Part shown: positions 24,177 through 33,970 of the stretch, piece by piece
Position numbering within the stretch: position 1 is the first letter of the stretch
Layout: every line of letters begins with the position of its first letter
Assembly (NCBI RefSeq): GCF_024509555.1
Contig: NZ_JAMWEL010000001.1
Location: forward strand, 159,135 to 223,134
Direction: 5' to 3'
Length of the DNA: 64,000 bases
Origin: Streptococcus suis
GTDB lineage: Bacteria; Bacillota; Bacilli; Lactobacillales; Streptococcaceae
Program-made: the position numbers and the translations under genes
The notes under the pieces: model-generated
What the model saw: the letters and a program-made list of their open reading frames with translations, nothing else
What the model was told of the DNA's origin: nothing
Database searches by the model: none

Positions 24177-24194
24177 GTCGTCTAGTGATGCGAC
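24177..24194 (+). promoter_or_regulatory. Diverged PyrR-type hairpin before the ABC exporter
   Basis: GTCGT / GCGAC stem with loop region CTAGTGAT, then TAATAGAAAGGTGG and ATG 24213. The flank is the same as after the car hairpins (GAATAGAAAGGAG), but the loop reads TAGTGA instead of CNGNGA and one closing pair is lost. Confidence 0.4.
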
Positions 24195-24212
24195 TAATAG
24201 AAAGGTGGATTT

Positions 24213-25949
24213 ATGCGATTAATTTGGACTTATTTGAAAAAATACCCCAAGTGGCTTGCCTTGGACTTGTTCGGAGCATTCCTATTCATAGTAGTTAACT
24301 TGGGCTTGCCGACATTTTTGGCAAGAATGATTGACCAAGGGATTACAAAAAACAATGTTGGACAGCTTTACTACTGGGCAGGAATGATGGGATTGATTGT
24401 TTTGCTTGGTATTCTTGGACGCATTACTCTAGCCTATGCGGCTGGACAGCTAACAACCAATATCGTCAAGGATATTCGGAATGATTTGTATGAGAAAATT
24501 CAGGACTATTCTCATCATGAATATGAGCAGATTGGTGTTTCTTCTCTAGTTGCTCGCATGACCAACGATGCTTTTGTTTTGATGCAGTTTTCAGAAATGG
24601 TATTGAAGCTGGGAATTATCACACCTTTGATGATGGTTGCCTCGGTCATCATGACCTTGGTAACCAGTCCAAGCTTGGCCTGGACAGTAGCAGTAGCTAT
24701 GCCGTTTCTAGTTTTTGTTATTTTCTATGTAGCTACTAAAACTCGTCCTCTCTCTGAAAAACAACAGAAACGATTGGATACGATTAACCAGTATGTTCGT
24801 GAAAATCTCATGGGCTTGCGGGTCATTCGTGCCTTTACGCGTGAAGAGTTCCAAGAAACTCGTTTTGCAGAGGTCAATGAAGAATATACTGAAACATCCA
24901 AAAAACTCTTTAACCTGACTGCGCTGACTGAGCCACTATTTGTGCAGATTATTATTGCCATGATTGTGGCTATTGTCTGGTTTGCCCTCCCTCCTTTGAA
25001 AGAGGGCAGTTTGCAGATTGGTGATTTGGTAGCCTTTATCGAATACAGTTTCCACGCCCTTTTCTCCTTCTTGCTCTTTGCCAACTTGTTTAATATGTAT
25101 CCACGTATGTCGGTATCGAGCCAACGGATTCAGGAAGTCTTAGACATGCCGATTTCTATTTCTAAGAATGAGGACGGTATTACTGAAACAGATACTCGTG
25201 GCTATTTGGAATTTGAAAATGTAACTTTTGCTTATCCTGGTGAAACGGAGTCCCCTGTTCTCCACAATATTTCCTTCAAAGCTAAGCCTGGTGAAACCAT
25301 TGCCTTTATTGGTTCAACAGGTTCTGGTAAGTCTTCCTTGGTCAACTTGATTCCGCGTTTCTATGATGTAACACTAGGACGAATCTTGGTGGACGGTGTG
25401 GATGTTAGACGCTACAATCTAAAGGCACTTCGTAGTAAGATTGGCTTTATTCCGCAGAAAGCTCTGCTATTTACCGGAACTATCGCGGAAAACTTAAAGT
25501 ACGGTAAGATGGATGCTAGTCTTGCTGAACTTCATGATGCGACGGATGTGGCTCAGGCTAAGGAGTTTATCGAGAGTAAGGAAGAGAAATTCGACACCCA
25601 TTTAGCAGAAGGTGGAAGCAACCTGTCAGGCGGGCAAAAGCAACGTTTGTCCATTGCGCGTGCTATTGTCAAACAGCCCGATATTTATATCTTTGATGAC
25701 TCTTTCTCAGCCTTGGATTATAAGACGGATGCCATTTTGCGAGCTCGTTTGAAGGAAGTGACGGAGAATGCGACGGTGCTAATTGTGGCCCAACGGGTCG
25801 GGACCATTATGGATGCCGACCAGATTATCGTGCTGAATGAAGGTGAAATCGTTGGTCGCGGTACCCACAATGAATTGATGGAAAGTAATGAGATTTATCG
25901 TGAAATTGCCAATTCTCAGCTTAACCGTCAATCGCTGACAGAAGAATAG
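24213..25949 (+). CDS. Heterodimeric ABC exporter, half 1 (degenerate ATP site)
   Basis: The product has 578 residues: six membrane helices (about 1-310) and an ATPase domain. Walker A is GSTGSGKSSL, the signature LSGGQKQR is canonical, Walker B ends FDDSFSALD with Asp in place of the catalytic Glu, and the H-loop His is Gln (IVAQRVGT). This is the partner with the non-catalytic residues. The family (LmrCD/EfrAB-type) exports drugs or lipids; the substrate here is unknown. The partner gene starts 8 bp later. Confidence 0.9.
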   Translation: MRLIWTYLKKYPKWLALDLFGAFLFIVVNLGLPTFLARMIDQGITKNNVGQLYYWAGMMGLIVLLGILGRITLAYAAGQLTTNIVKDIRNDLYEKIQDYSHHEYEQIGVSSLVARMTNDAFVLMQFSEMVLKLGIITPLMMVASVIMTLVTSPSLAWTVAVAMPFLVFVIFYVATKTRPLSEKQQKRLDTINQYVRENLMGLRVIRAFTREEFQETRFAEVNEEYTETSKKLFNLTALTEPLFVQIIIAMIVAIVWFALPPLKEGSLQIGDLVAFIEYSFHALFSFLLFANLFNMYPRMSVSSQRIQEVLDMPISISKNEDGITETDTRGYLEFENVTFAYPGETESPVLHNISFKAKPGETIAFIGSTGSGKSSLVNLIPRFYDVTLGRILVDGVDVRRYNLKALRSKIGFIPQKALLFTGTIAENLKYGKMDASLAELHDATDVAQAKEFIESKEEKFDTHLAEGGSNLSGGQKQRLSIARAIVKQPDIYIFDDSFSALDYKTDAILRARLKEVTENATVLIVAQRVGTIMDADQIIVLNEGEIVGRGTHNELMESNEIYREIANSQLNRQSLTEE

Positions 25950-25957
25950 GAGGACTT

Positions 25958-27727
25958 ATGAAGAATAAATCAGTATTTACTCGAGTTTGGGACTATTTGC
26001 GTCGTTACCAATCTTCTGTATTTTTAGCCGTTTTTCTAAAGACCATTAGCGCAGTCATGAATGCCTTGGAACCCTTTGTACTGGGACTAATCATTACTGA
26101 ATTGACCAAGAATTTGTTGGATATTGCTAATGGTGTAGAGGGGGCGCAGATAAATGTTTCCTATATCGCCGTCATGCTTGGTCTGTACGCATTCCGTGCC
26201 CTCATGTATGAAATCGGCGCCTATGGTTCCAACTATTTTATGACCAAGGCTGTCCAAGGTGCGACCAAGGAATTGCGTCAGGATTTGAGTCACAAGATTA
26301 ACAAAATTCCTGTTTCTTACTTTGATAAGCACCAATATGGTGACCTGCTGGGGCGATTTACCAGTGATGTGGAAACGGTTTCGAATGCCTTACAGCAAAG
26401 TTTTCTTCAGTTGGTTAATGCTGTCTTGACCCTCTCTCTAGCCATTTTCATGTGTTTCTGGTTGGATGTGTCATTAGCTCTCGTAGTCGTGACCTTGGTT
26501 CCTGTTACTTATTTTGGTTCCAAGTTTGTCATGGGCAAATCTCAGCCATATTTCAAGCAGCAGGCTGATGCTCTCGGTCGATTGAATGGCTTTGTCCAAG
26601 AAAATCTCACAGGCTTCAATGTCCTCAAGCTCTACGGCCGTGAAGAAATTTCTACAGAAGAATTTCGCCAGATAACTGCCGACTTGCAGGAAGTTGGTTT
26701 CAAGGCTAGTTTCATGTCTGGCTTGCTCATGCCCCTGGTTCATGGCTTGTCCAATATCGCCTATGTCGTCGTCGCCCTGCTTTCTGGTCTGAAAGTACTT
26801 GCAGGTACATTGACAGTAGGTAATATGCAGGCCTTCGTCCAATACGTCTGGCAGATTTCTCAGCCCGTCCAGACCTTGACCCAGTTGGCACCCCAGTTGC
26901 AGTCTGCCAAATCCTCCCTTGAACGCATCTTTTCAGTCCTAGACGAGCTTGATGAAGAAGACGCCAATGCGCTTGAGTTGACAGCTAATCTGACTGGACA
27001 AGTCAGCTTTGAACAGGTCGAATTTGGCTATTCAGAAGATAAGCCGCTTATCCGTAACTTTAATCTTGATGTTGAACCAGGTGAAATGGTGGCTATCGTT
27101 GGACCAACAGGGGCTGGTAAGACAACCCTCATCAACCTTCTCATGCGTTTCTATGATGTCACATCCGGTGCTATCAAGGTGGATGGCCAGGACATTCGAA
27201 ATATTTCCCGTCAATCCTACCGTAGTCAATTTGGTATGGTCTTGCAGGATGCTTGGCTCTACGAAGGGACAATCAAGGAAAACTTACGTTTTGGTCGTCT
27301 GGATGCGACGGATGAGGAAGTTGTGGAAGCTGCTAAAGCTGCCAACGTTGACCACTTTATCCGTACCCTGCCTGGTGGTTACAACATGGAAATGAACCAG
27401 GAATCCAGCAATATTTCCCAAGGTCAGAAACAGCTTTTGACCATTGCGCGTGCCTTGTTGGCAGACCCTGCTATCCTGATTCTTGACGAAGCGACTTCAT
27501 CAGTCGATACGCGTTTGGAACTTTTGATTCAAAAAGCCATGAAACGTTTGATGAAGGGGCGGACAAGTTTTGTCATCGCCCACCGTCTATCAACCATTCA
27601 GGAAGCTGATAAGATTTTGGTCTTGAAAGATGGACAGATTATCGAACAAGGTAACCATGAAAGTCTTTTGGCAGATAAAGGTTTTTATTACAATCTTTAT
27701 CAAAGTCAGTTTAGTCAATCCAAATAA
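25958..27727 (+). CDS. Heterodimeric ABC exporter, half 2 (catalytic Glu)
   Basis: The product has 589 residues with six membrane helices and an ATPase domain: Walker A GPTGAGKTTL, Walker B ILILDEATSSVD with catalytic Glu, H-loop VIAHRLST, but a weakened signature ISQGQKQLL. Together with the upstream half this gives one full and one degenerate ATP site, as in other heterodimeric multidrug exporters. AGGAGG precedes the ATG. Confidence 0.9.
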   Translation: MKNKSVFTRVWDYLRRYQSSVFLAVFLKTISAVMNALEPFVLGLIITELTKNLLDIANGVEGAQINVSYIAVMLGLYAFRALMYEIGAYGSNYFMTKAVQGATKELRQDLSHKINKIPVSYFDKHQYGDLLGRFTSDVETVSNALQQSFLQLVNAVLTLSLAIFMCFWLDVSLALVVVTLVPVTYFGSKFVMGKSQPYFKQQADALGRLNGFVQENLTGFNVLKLYGREEISTEEFRQITADLQEVGFKASFMSGLLMPLVHGLSNIAYVVVALLSGLKVLAGTLTVGNMQAFVQYVWQISQPVQTLTQLAPQLQSAKSSLERIFSVLDELDEEDANALELTANLTGQVSFEQVEFGYSEDKPLIRNFNLDVEPGEMVAIVGPTGAGKTTLINLLMRFYDVTSGAIKVDGQDIRNISRQSYRSQFGMVLQDAWLYEGTIKENLRFGRLDATDEEVVEAAKAANVDHFIRTLPGGYNMEMNQESSNISQGQKQLLTIARALLADPAILILDEATSSVDTRLELLIQKAMKRLMKGRTSFVIAHRLSTIQEADKILVLKDGQIIEQGNHESLLADKGFYYNLYQSQFSQSK

Positions 27728-27731
27728 AATG

Positions 27732-27763
27732 ACTCCCTTGTCAGTGAAGACAGGGAGTTTAGT
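27732..27763. terminator. Bidirectional terminator between the exporter and deacetylase genes
   Basis: ACTCCCTTGTC and GACAGGGAGT pair around AGTGAA, with short T runs outside. It serves convergent genes. Confidence 0.8.
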
Positions 27764-27765
27764 GT

Positions 27766-28701
27766 TTAATAGGCAATTTCAGCTAGTAGATTTTCTGCTG
27801 TAGTAGTTGGGAGGATGCGAACACGATTGAGGGTCAGTAGCCCATCACTTGCTGAAGCAAGGCCATTATTGGTTGTGACACCTAATTTGTAGCCAGCCTG
27901 TTCCGTCAAGGCAACGGTATCTGCTGAGTATCGTCCACCAGGGTAGGCGATAGCGATGGTTTCTTGATTTAATTGGCTATCTAGATAGGCCTTGGACGAG
28001 GTTAGTTCAGTTATTTGCGTTTCAAAGCTGCTATATTCCAGGTCAGGATGGTTGACTGTGTGGCCTTGGAAGGACAGACCAGCAGCCTGCATTTCCTTAA
28101 TTTGTTCAATGGTCAGGTGTCCAGCCTGTCCATACTCAGTAAATCCTGTTATGACATTGTTGGTTGCTTTCATTTGATATTTCTTGAGTAGGGGATAAGC
28201 GTGGCTGTAGAAATCCCAGAGGCTATCATCAAAGGTTAGCCAGACCACTTTTTTGCCAACAGGTAGAACATTTTCAGTTAGTACCTTATAGGCTTCTTCA
28301 GGAGATAAAGTATAGTAGCCCGCATCATTTAATGCTTTAAGGTGACTTTCAAAGGTTGCAGGATCTACAATTAAATTTGCATTTGGAGCTTCCTCGGGTG
28401 CCATGACGTGTATGGCGTGGTACATGAGAATTGGAAGTTTGACAGGTTCAGACTGGACTTCCCACGTGATGTCTGTTTGACTAGAAGAGTTGACATCAGT
28501 TGTTTCAGTGGATGTTGATGAAGTAATTACTTGTTGGGTCTGAATGACATTCGACTGACTTGTTGATATGTTTTTATGCAGGAGGGAAAACAGTATAGCT
28601 ACTAGGCCTAAGAGTGGCAATAAGCCACATATCATGAGGATTGTCAGCAATTTGGTCTGTTTCTTCTTTTTTGTATATTTTGTTTTTCTTGATTGGTTCA
28701 T
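27766..28701 (-). CDS. Membrane-anchored polysaccharide deacetylase
   Basis: The product has 311 residues: a Lys-rich N-terminus, one membrane segment (about 18-42), a Ser/Thr linker and a NodB-homology domain. Metal and catalytic motifs are visible: TFDDS (about 155), HTVNH (about 217) and AYPGGRY near 254. It is probably a cell-surface enzyme acting on peptidoglycan or another N-acetylated glycan; the S. suis PgdA relation is uncertain. A promoter should lie in the 104-bp divergent gap to hom. Confidence 0.85.
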   Translation of the reverse strand: MNQSRKTKYTKKKKQTKLLTILMICGLLPLLGLVAILFSLLHKNISTSQSNVIQTQQVITSSTSTETTDVNSSSQTDITWEVQSEPVKLPILMYHAIHVMAPEEAPNANLIVDPATFESHLKALNDAGYYTLSPEEAYKVLTENVLPVGKKVVWLTFDDSLWDFYSHAYPLLKKYQMKATNNVITGFTEYGQAGHLTIEQIKEMQAAGLSFQGHTVNHPDLEYSSFETQITELTSSKAYLDSQLNQETIAIAYPGGRYSADTVALTEQAGYKLGVTTNNGLASASDGLLTLNRVRILPTTTAENLLAEIAY

Positions 28702-28747
28702 CTAGCCTAATTCTCCTATCTTTTGTAAGCTAATTATACCAAATTTT

Positions 28748-28777
28748 TTGCCAAATTGTTGGACTATCTGATATAAT
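28748..28777 (+). promoter_or_regulatory. Promoter of hom-thrB
   Basis: TTGCCA 28748-28753 and TATAAT 28772-28777 with 18-bp spacing; AAAGGAG precedes the hom ATG. Confidence 0.65.
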
Positions 28778-28805
28778 AGGAGAAATACTTTTTAAAGGAG
28801 ATCAC

Positions 28806-30092
28806 ATGGTCGTTAAGATTGGATTATTAGGTTTCGGTACAGTAGCAAGTGGCGTGCCATTTTTATTGACTGAGAATACGGAAAAAATTGAAAAGGCAGC
28901 GCAGGACAGTATCGAGGTTGCAAAAGTTCTTGTCAAAGATGATGCAGAGAAAGAACGCTTGTTGGCTACGGGACATAACTATAATTTTGTGACAAATATT
29001 GACGAGATTTTAGCTGATGAAGAAATTGCTATCGTCGTTGAATTGATGGGACGTATCGAACCGGCTAAAACCTTCATCACTCGCGCCTTGGAATCAGGTA
29101 AGCATATTGTTACAGCGAACAAGGATTTGTTGGCGGTTCATGGTAGCGAATTACGTGCCTTGGCTGAAGAAAAGGGGCTGGCACTTTATTATGAGGCTGC
29201 TGTAGCAGGTGGTATTCCAATCTTGCGTACTTTGGTTAACTCATTGGCTGCTGACAAGGTCACTCGTATCCTTGGTGTCTTGAATGGTACATCAAACTTC
29301 ATGTTGACAAAGATGGTGGATGAAGGTTGGACCTACGAAAAAGCTCTTCAAACAGCTCAGGAACTTGGTTATGCAGAATCAGACCCAACCAATGACGTTG
29401 AGGGAATTGATGCAGCCTACAAGGCAGTTATCCTCAGTCAATTTGCCTTTGGTATGACAGTTGATTTTGAACATGTGGCTCACAAGGGTATCTCAAATAT
29501 CACGCCAGAGGATGTGGCAGTGGCGCAAGAATTGGGCTATGTCATCAAACTAGTGGGAGATATTCAAGAAACCACCACAGGTATTTCTGCCGAGGTATCC
29601 CCAACATTCCTACCGAAAAATCATCCACTGGCTAGCGTAAATGGTGTGATGAACGCTGTCTTTGTGGAGTCAATCGGTATCGGCCAATCTATGTACTATG
29701 GACCAGGGGCGGGTCAAAAGCCGACTGCAACAAGTGTTACAGCAGATATTATTCGTATCGTTCGTCGTTTGAAAGACAAAACTATCGGCAAAGCCTTTAA
29801 CGAATACAGCCGTCCGCTTCAATTAGCTGCTCCAAGCGATGTTAAAAGTGAGTACTATTTCTCAATTGTTGCACCAGATAAGAATGGAAAAATGCTTCGT
29901 TTGGCAGAGATTTTCAATTCTGAGGAGATTTCCTTTAAGCAAATTCTGCAACAAGCTGCCAATGGTGAAACTGCTCGCTTGGTCATTGTAACTCATGAAA
30001 TGAGCAAGACACAATTAGAAAATGTAACAGCTAAATTGGCTCAAGAAGCAGACTTTACGGTCTTGAATACCTTCAAGGTGTTGGGAGAATAA
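28806..30092 (+). CDS. hom: Homoserine dehydrogenase
   Basis: This 428-residue enzyme reduces aspartate semialdehyde to homoserine. The N-terminal NAD(P) fold has [12 protein letters not shown] (about residues 6-17), the catalytic core contains [11 protein letters not shown] and [11 protein letters not shown], and a C-terminal ACT domain (about 350-428) suggests threonine feedback. It is followed after 3 bp by thrB. Confidence 0.94.
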   Translation: MVVKIGLLGFGTVASGVPFLLTENTEKIEKAAQDSIEVAKVLVKDDAEKERLLATGHNYNFVTNIDEILADEEIAIVVELMGRIEPAKTFITRALESGKHIVTANKDLLAVHGSELRALAEEKGLALYYEAAVAGGIPILRTLVNSLAADKVTRILGVLNGTSNFMLTKMVDEGWTYEKALQTAQELGYAESDPTNDVEGIDAAYKAVILSQFAFGMTVDFEHVAHKGISNITPEDVAVAQELGYVIKLVGDIQETTTGISAEVSPTFLPKNHPLASVNGVMNAVFVESIGIGQSMYYGPGAGQKPTATSVTADIIRIVRRLKDKTIGKAFNEYSRPLQLAAPSDVKSEYYFSIVAPDKNGKMLRLAEIFNSEEISFKQILQQAANGETARLVIVTHEMSKTQLENVTAKLAQEADFTVLNTFKVLGE

Positions 30093-30095
30093 GGC

Positions 30096-30956
30096 ATGAA
30101 AATTATTATTCCAGCAACTTCAGCTAATATTGGTCCGGGTTTTGACTCAGTTGGTGTTGCCCTTTCGAAATATCTAACGATTGAAGTGTTTGAAAAGACT
30201 GATGAATGGATTATTGAACATAATTTAGACCATGTTCCATCTGACAAAAATAATCTGTTGATAAAAACTGCACTGAAAGTATCTAAGAACTTGCAACCAC
30301 ATCGGATCAAGATGACCAGTGATATTCCGTTGGCGCGTGGTTTGGGCTCTTCAAGTTCTGTCATTGTAGCAGGAATTGAGTTGGCTAATCAATTAGCTGG
30401 ATTGAATATGACTGCAGATGACAAATTACTTAAAGCAACGGAAATTGAAGGGCATCCTGATAATGTGGCTCCTGCAATTTACGGTAATCTGGTTATTGCT
30501 AGCTATGTCAACAAAAAGGTTCAGGCAGTCGTAACAGAATTCCCAGATGCTAGTTTTGTTGCCTTCATTCCAAACTACCCACTGCGCACAGTTGAAAGTC
30601 GTGGAGTGTTGCCTTCACAAATTGGCTACAAGAAAGCAGTGGCTGCTAGTGCCATTTCCAATGTGGCTATCGCAAGCTTGATGGTTGGTGATTTGGAAAA
30701 GGCTGGTAAAGCCATTCAGTCAGATATGTTCCACGAACCCTTCCGTCAATTGTTGGTCAAAGAATTTTGTCCAATCAAGCAAACAGCACAAGAACTAGGA
30801 GCCTACGCAACCTATCTTTCAGGTGCTGGACCAACAGTTATGGTATTGGCTCCAAAGGATAAGGAAGATGCAATTGTCTCTGCACTTGAACAATTGGACT
30901 TAGACGGCACAGTTCACCGTCTTCATGTAGATAAAAAGGGAATACAGGTCTTATAG
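30096..30956 (+). CDS. thrB: Homoserine kinase
   Basis: The product has 286 residues; a GHMP kinase with the ATP loop [16 protein letters not shown] (about residues 80-95) and the N-terminal [15 protein letters not shown] block. It phosphorylates homoserine toward threonine. It is co-transcribed with hom; threonine synthase is not in the window. Confidence 0.94.
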   Translation: MKIIIPATSANIGPGFDSVGVALSKYLTIEVFEKTDEWIIEHNLDHVPSDKNNLLIKTALKVSKNLQPHRIKMTSDIPLARGLGSSSSVIVAGIELANQLAGLNMTADDKLLKATEIEGHPDNVAPAIYGNLVIASYVNKKVQAVVTEFPDASFVAFIPNYPLRTVESRGVLPSQIGYKKAVAASAISNVAIASLMVGDLEKAGKAIQSDMFHEPFRQLLVKEFCPIKQTAQELGAYATYLSGAGPTVMVLAPKDKEDAIVSALEQLDLDGTVHRLHVDKKGIQVL

Positions 30957-30984
30957 CCTCCAAATTTTGTATGGATTGACATAG

Positions 30985-31022
30985 AAATCGTTTGTGATTA
31001 TTCAACTTGCAAACGATTTTTA
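30985..31022 (+). terminator. Terminator after thrB
   Basis: AAATCGTTTG 30985-30994 pairs with CAAACGATTT 31010-31019 across a 15-base loop, then T's. The TATAAT box of the next gene lies just beyond, at 31029-31034. Confidence 0.7.
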
Positions 31023-31068
31023 TATAGGTTATAATATCAGTATACTTGTGAATAGTAGGGAGATTGTC

Positions 31069-31821
31069 ATGAAAATATACAAGAACTATATCTTTGATTT
31101 TTATGGTACATTGGTTGATATTGTAACAGACGAGAATAAGTTGGATCTGTGGGAAAAATTGGCAGCTGTTTACAATTCTTTTGGTTGTTCCTACGGAGCA
31201 AGACAGTTGAGGAATGCATTTTATTCTTTAACAAGCGAAGAAGAAGTAGATTTGATTCGGACCAGTCCACATCAGTATGTAGAAATTGATTTAGAAAAAG
31301 TCTTTCTACGTCTATACACAGAGGCTGAGTCTTTACGCCAAAAGGAGACTGCTCCAATTGATTTGAAAACCTTTAGCCAATCGGTTGCAGCCATTTTTAG
31401 GGTCTTGTCGCGAGAGAAACTTGAGATTTTTGCCAACACTCTGACAGTTTTACAAAAATTGAAAGATGAGGGCGCTAGGCTTATCATAATGTCCAATGCG
31501 CAACGGATATTTACACAGTCAGAACTTGAATTGACAGGTTGTGCAGACTTAGTTGACAAAATCTATCTGTCATCTGATTACCAAATGAAAAAACCAGATG
31601 CCGATTTTCTTCAGCTAGTTTTGGAAGAAAATCAACTTAATCCGGAAGAAACTGTAATTATAGGAAATGATCTTTCAGCTGATATTGCCATCGCTCAGAC
31701 AGCTGGAATTGATGGGATATTGTTGAATACTTTCCCCTACAGTTGGGACGAGATTGAGGCCTATCGGTCAAAAGGCTGGAACTTTGCAATTATCAATGAT
31801 ATTCTCGAATTGCTTGACTAG
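31069..31821 (+). CDS. HAD-superfamily hydrolase
   Basis: The product has 250 residues. Motif I is DFYGTLVD (about residues 8-15), motif II is MSNAQR near 143, the motif III Lys is in MKKPDAD near 178 and motif IV is IGNDLSADI near 205. A helical cap lies between motifs I and II. It is a phosphatase or dehalogenase-type enzyme with unknown substrate. The ATG at 31069 has AGGGAG upstream; longer in-frame starts are unlikely. Confidence 0.85.
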   Translation: MKIYKNYIFDFYGTLVDIVTDENKLDLWEKLAAVYNSFGCSYGARQLRNAFYSLTSEEEVDLIRTSPHQYVEIDLEKVFLRLYTEAESLRQKETAPIDLKTFSQSVAAIFRVLSREKLEIFANTLTVLQKLKDEGARLIIMSNAQRIFTQSELELTGCADLVDKIYLSSDYQMKKPDADFLQLVLEENQLNPEETVIIGNDLSADIAIAQTAGIDGILLNTFPYSWDEIEAYRSKGWNFAIINDILELLD

Positions 31822-31854
31822 TTTTGGGATTTACCAAGTGATAGAATACTCAAC

Positions 31855-31883
31855 AAGAGTGAAATTGAATCTTCACTCTTTCC
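31855..31883 (+). terminator. Terminator after the HAD gene
   Basis: AAGAGTGAA and TTCACTCTT pair around an eight-base loop, followed by TTCCTTATTT. Confidence 0.75.
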
Positions 31884-31987
31884 TTATTTATGAAACTGGC
31901 TAATAAGAATAGATCGAATTGACAGCATGGGTGAAATAATGATTATCAAGGAAGATAAATCCGATTTTAGAAAAATATGTATTTTCA

Positions 31988-31996
31988 TGTTATAAT
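31988..31996 (+). promoter_or_regulatory. Extended -10 promoter of nth
   Basis: TGTTATAAT carries the extended -10 TG; the transcript would start almost at the nth ATG (32003), so the leader is very short and no clear Shine-Dalgarno is seen. Confidence 0.5.
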
Positions 31997-32002
31997 GTAA
32001 CC

Positions 32003-32626
32003 ATGGTATTATCAAAAAAACGTGCTAGAAAAGTTATCGAAGAAATTATCGCCCTTTATCCAGATGCTAAGCCTAGTCTGGATTTCCGCAACCATTTTGA
32101 ATTGGTCTGTGCAGTACTTTTATCTGCTCAGACAACAGATGCTGCCGTAAACAAGGCAACTCCAGGTTTGTTCGAGGCTTTCCCAACACCTCAAGCCATG
32201 GCAGCAGCAGAGGTGAAGGACATCGAGCCTTACATTTCGCGCTTGGGCTTGTATCGTAATAAGGCTAAGTTTTTGAAAGAATGTGCCCAGCAGTTACTAG
32301 ACCGACATAATGGCATCGTCCCGCAGACGAGAGAAGAATTAGAGGCCTTAGCGGGTGTGGGGAGAAAAACGGCCAATGTTGTTTTAAGTGTCGGTTTCGG
32401 AATTCCCGCCTTCGCAGTTGATACCCACGTGGGTCGGATTTGCAAGCACCACGACATTGTCAAAAAATCGGCTACTCCTCTAGAAACGGAAAAGCGGGTT
32501 ATGGAGGTCTTACCACCAGAACTCTGGCTGCCAGCTCACCAGGCTATGATTTATTTTGGACGAGAAGTCTGCCATCCCAAAAATCCTGACTGTGAAAAAT
32601 TCCCACAATTATATGAATTTGATTAA
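32003..32626 (+). CDS. nth: Endonuclease III, lacking a full Fe-S ligand set
   Basis: This 207-residue DNA glycosylase/AP lyase removes oxidised pyrimidines. The helix-hairpin-helix LAGVGRKTANVV holds the catalytic Lys (about 119) and the Asp is in AVDTHVGR (about 137). At the C-terminus only two cysteines of the C-X6-C-X2-C-X5-C cluster motif remain (CHPKNPDC); the third position is Phe and the protein ends before the fourth. I recall this loss in other streptococci. Confidence 0.92.
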   Translation: MVLSKKRARKVIEEIIALYPDAKPSLDFRNHFELVCAVLLSAQTTDAAVNKATPGLFEAFPTPQAMAAAEVKDIEPYISRLGLYRNKAKFLKECAQQLLDRHNGIVPQTREELEALAGVGRKTANVVLSVGFGIPAFAVDTHVGRICKHHDIVKKSATPLETEKRVMEVLPPELWLPAHQAMIYFGREVCHPKNPDCEKFPQLYEFD

Positions 32627-32653
32627 AAATCTTCAGTTTTTGAAGATTTTTTT
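32625..32653 (+). terminator. Terminator after nth
   Basis: AAAAATCTTCA and TGAAGATTTTT pair around GTTTT and continue into T's; the first arm overlaps the stop codon. Confidence 0.85.
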
Positions 32654-32769
32654 CGTTTTCTTGTCAGAAATATCTAGCTAAATCAGAACGTTTTTAAAAT
32701 TATTCAACATAAAAACTGTTAAAATGAAACTATGCGAATATTCGATTGGATTCTATTTGAATAATTTAT

Positions 32770-32900
32770 ATAAAAACGAACATTGGATCGTGAACACTCT
32801 TTGATATTGACAAAAAACAAACAATAAGCTATAATTATAGATGTCGGTTAAGGAAAAGCGAACAAAATCCTGTTTCCTAATACAAAAATCATTTAAAAAC
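32770..32900 (+). promoter_or_regulatory. guaC promoter region with PurBox-like repeats
   Basis: TTGACA 32807-32812 and TATAAT 32830-32835 are 17 bp apart, a near-consensus promoter. AAAAACGAAC occurs at about 32773 upstream of it and again at about 32896, just before the ribosome binding site; it differs by one base from the core of the PurBox (A-W-W-W-CCGAAC). TTAAGGAAA...TTTCCTAA forms a hairpin in the leader. Regulation by PurR is a guess. Confidence 0.5.
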
Positions 32901-32917
32901 GAACAGAGGAGAAGCCC

Positions 32918-33901
32918 ATGTTTAATGAAACACCTGTTTTTGACTACGAAGATATTCAGCTCATTCCAAATAAATGTATCATCAATAGCCGTTCCGAGGC
33001 AGATACAACAGTGACTCTTGGGAAATATAGCTTTAAATTACCAGTTGTTCCAGCTAATATGCAGACTATTATTGATGAAGATGTGGCAGAAATGCTTGCC
33101 AAAGAAGGGTATTTCTACATCATGCACCGTTTTGATGAGGAGGGGCGTATTCCTTTCGTGAAGCGCATGCATGACCAAGGCTTGATTGCTTCCATTTCGG
33201 TTGGTGTGAAAGACTATGAATATGACTTTGTTTCTAGTTTAAAAGCTGACGCGCCTGAGTTTATTACCATTGATATTGCGCATGGTCATGCTGATAGCGT
33301 GATTAAAATGATCAAGCATATCAAGAAAGAATTGCCTGATACCTTTGTCATTGCTGGGAATGTTGGCACACCTGAAGCTGTTCGTGAGTTGGAAAATGCT
33401 GGTGCAGATGCAACAAAAGTTGGCATTGGTCCAGGTAAGGTCTGCATCACCAAGGTCAAAACTGGTTTTGGTACAGGTGGTTGGCAGCTGGCTGCCCTTC
33501 GTTGGTGTTCAAAAGCAGCCCGTAAACCAATTATTGCGGACGGTGGTATCCGTACCCACGGAGACATTGCCAAATCCATCCGCTTTGGTGCAAGCATGGT
33601 CATGATTGGTTCCCTCTTTGCTGGTCACATCGAAAGCCCAGGAAAGACGGTAGAAGTAGACGGCAAACAGTTTAAAGAATACTACGGCTCTGCGTCTGAA
33701 TACCAAAAAGGTGCTTATAAGAACGTGGAAGGCAAAAAAATTCTTCTGCCAGCCAAAGGACATTTGAAAGATACCCTGGTTGAAATGGAACAGGATTTGC
33801 AATCATCCATTTCTTATGCTGGCGGTCGTGACATTACCAGCTTGAAGCATGTGGATTATGTCATCGTGAAAAATTCAATCTGGAATGGGGATTCTATCTA
33901 A
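32918..33901 (+). CDS. guaC: GMP reductase
   Basis: This 327-residue TIM-barrel enzyme converts GMP to IMP with NADPH. The catalytic Cys loop is [20 protein letters not shown] (about residues 168-187); the flap has [15 protein letters not shown]. Length and the first residues ([20 protein letters not shown]) are typical. GAGGAG precedes the ATG. Confidence 0.95.
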   Translation: MFNETPVFDYEDIQLIPNKCIINSRSEADTTVTLGKYSFKLPVVPANMQTIIDEDVAEMLAKEGYFYIMHRFDEEGRIPFVKRMHDQGLIASISVGVKDYEYDFVSSLKADAPEFITIDIAHGHADSVIKMIKHIKKELPDTFVIAGNVGTPEAVRELENAGADATKVGIGPGKVCITKVKTGFGTGGWQLAALRWCSKAARKPIIADGGIRTHGDIAKSIRFGASMVMIGSLFAGHIESPGKTVEVDGKQFKEYYGSASEYQKGAYKNVEGKKILLPAKGHLKDTLVEMEQDLQSSISYAGGRDITSLKHVDYVIVKNSIWNGDSI

Positions 33902-33907
33902 TTAAAG

Positions 33908-33935
33908 AGGACTTGCAAAGCAGGTCCTTTTCTTG
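33908..33935 (+). terminator. Terminator after guaC
   Basis: AGGACTTGC and GCAGGTCCT pair around AAA, then TTTTCTTGTT. Confidence 0.8.
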
Positions 33936-33970
33936 TTACAATATGTATATAAAATTGAAAGAGAATAAGC

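Noticed and set aside
24090..24212. T-box or riboswitch before the ABC exporter
   Set aside because: No specifier stem or terminator/antiterminator pair found; only the small car-type hairpin stands out.
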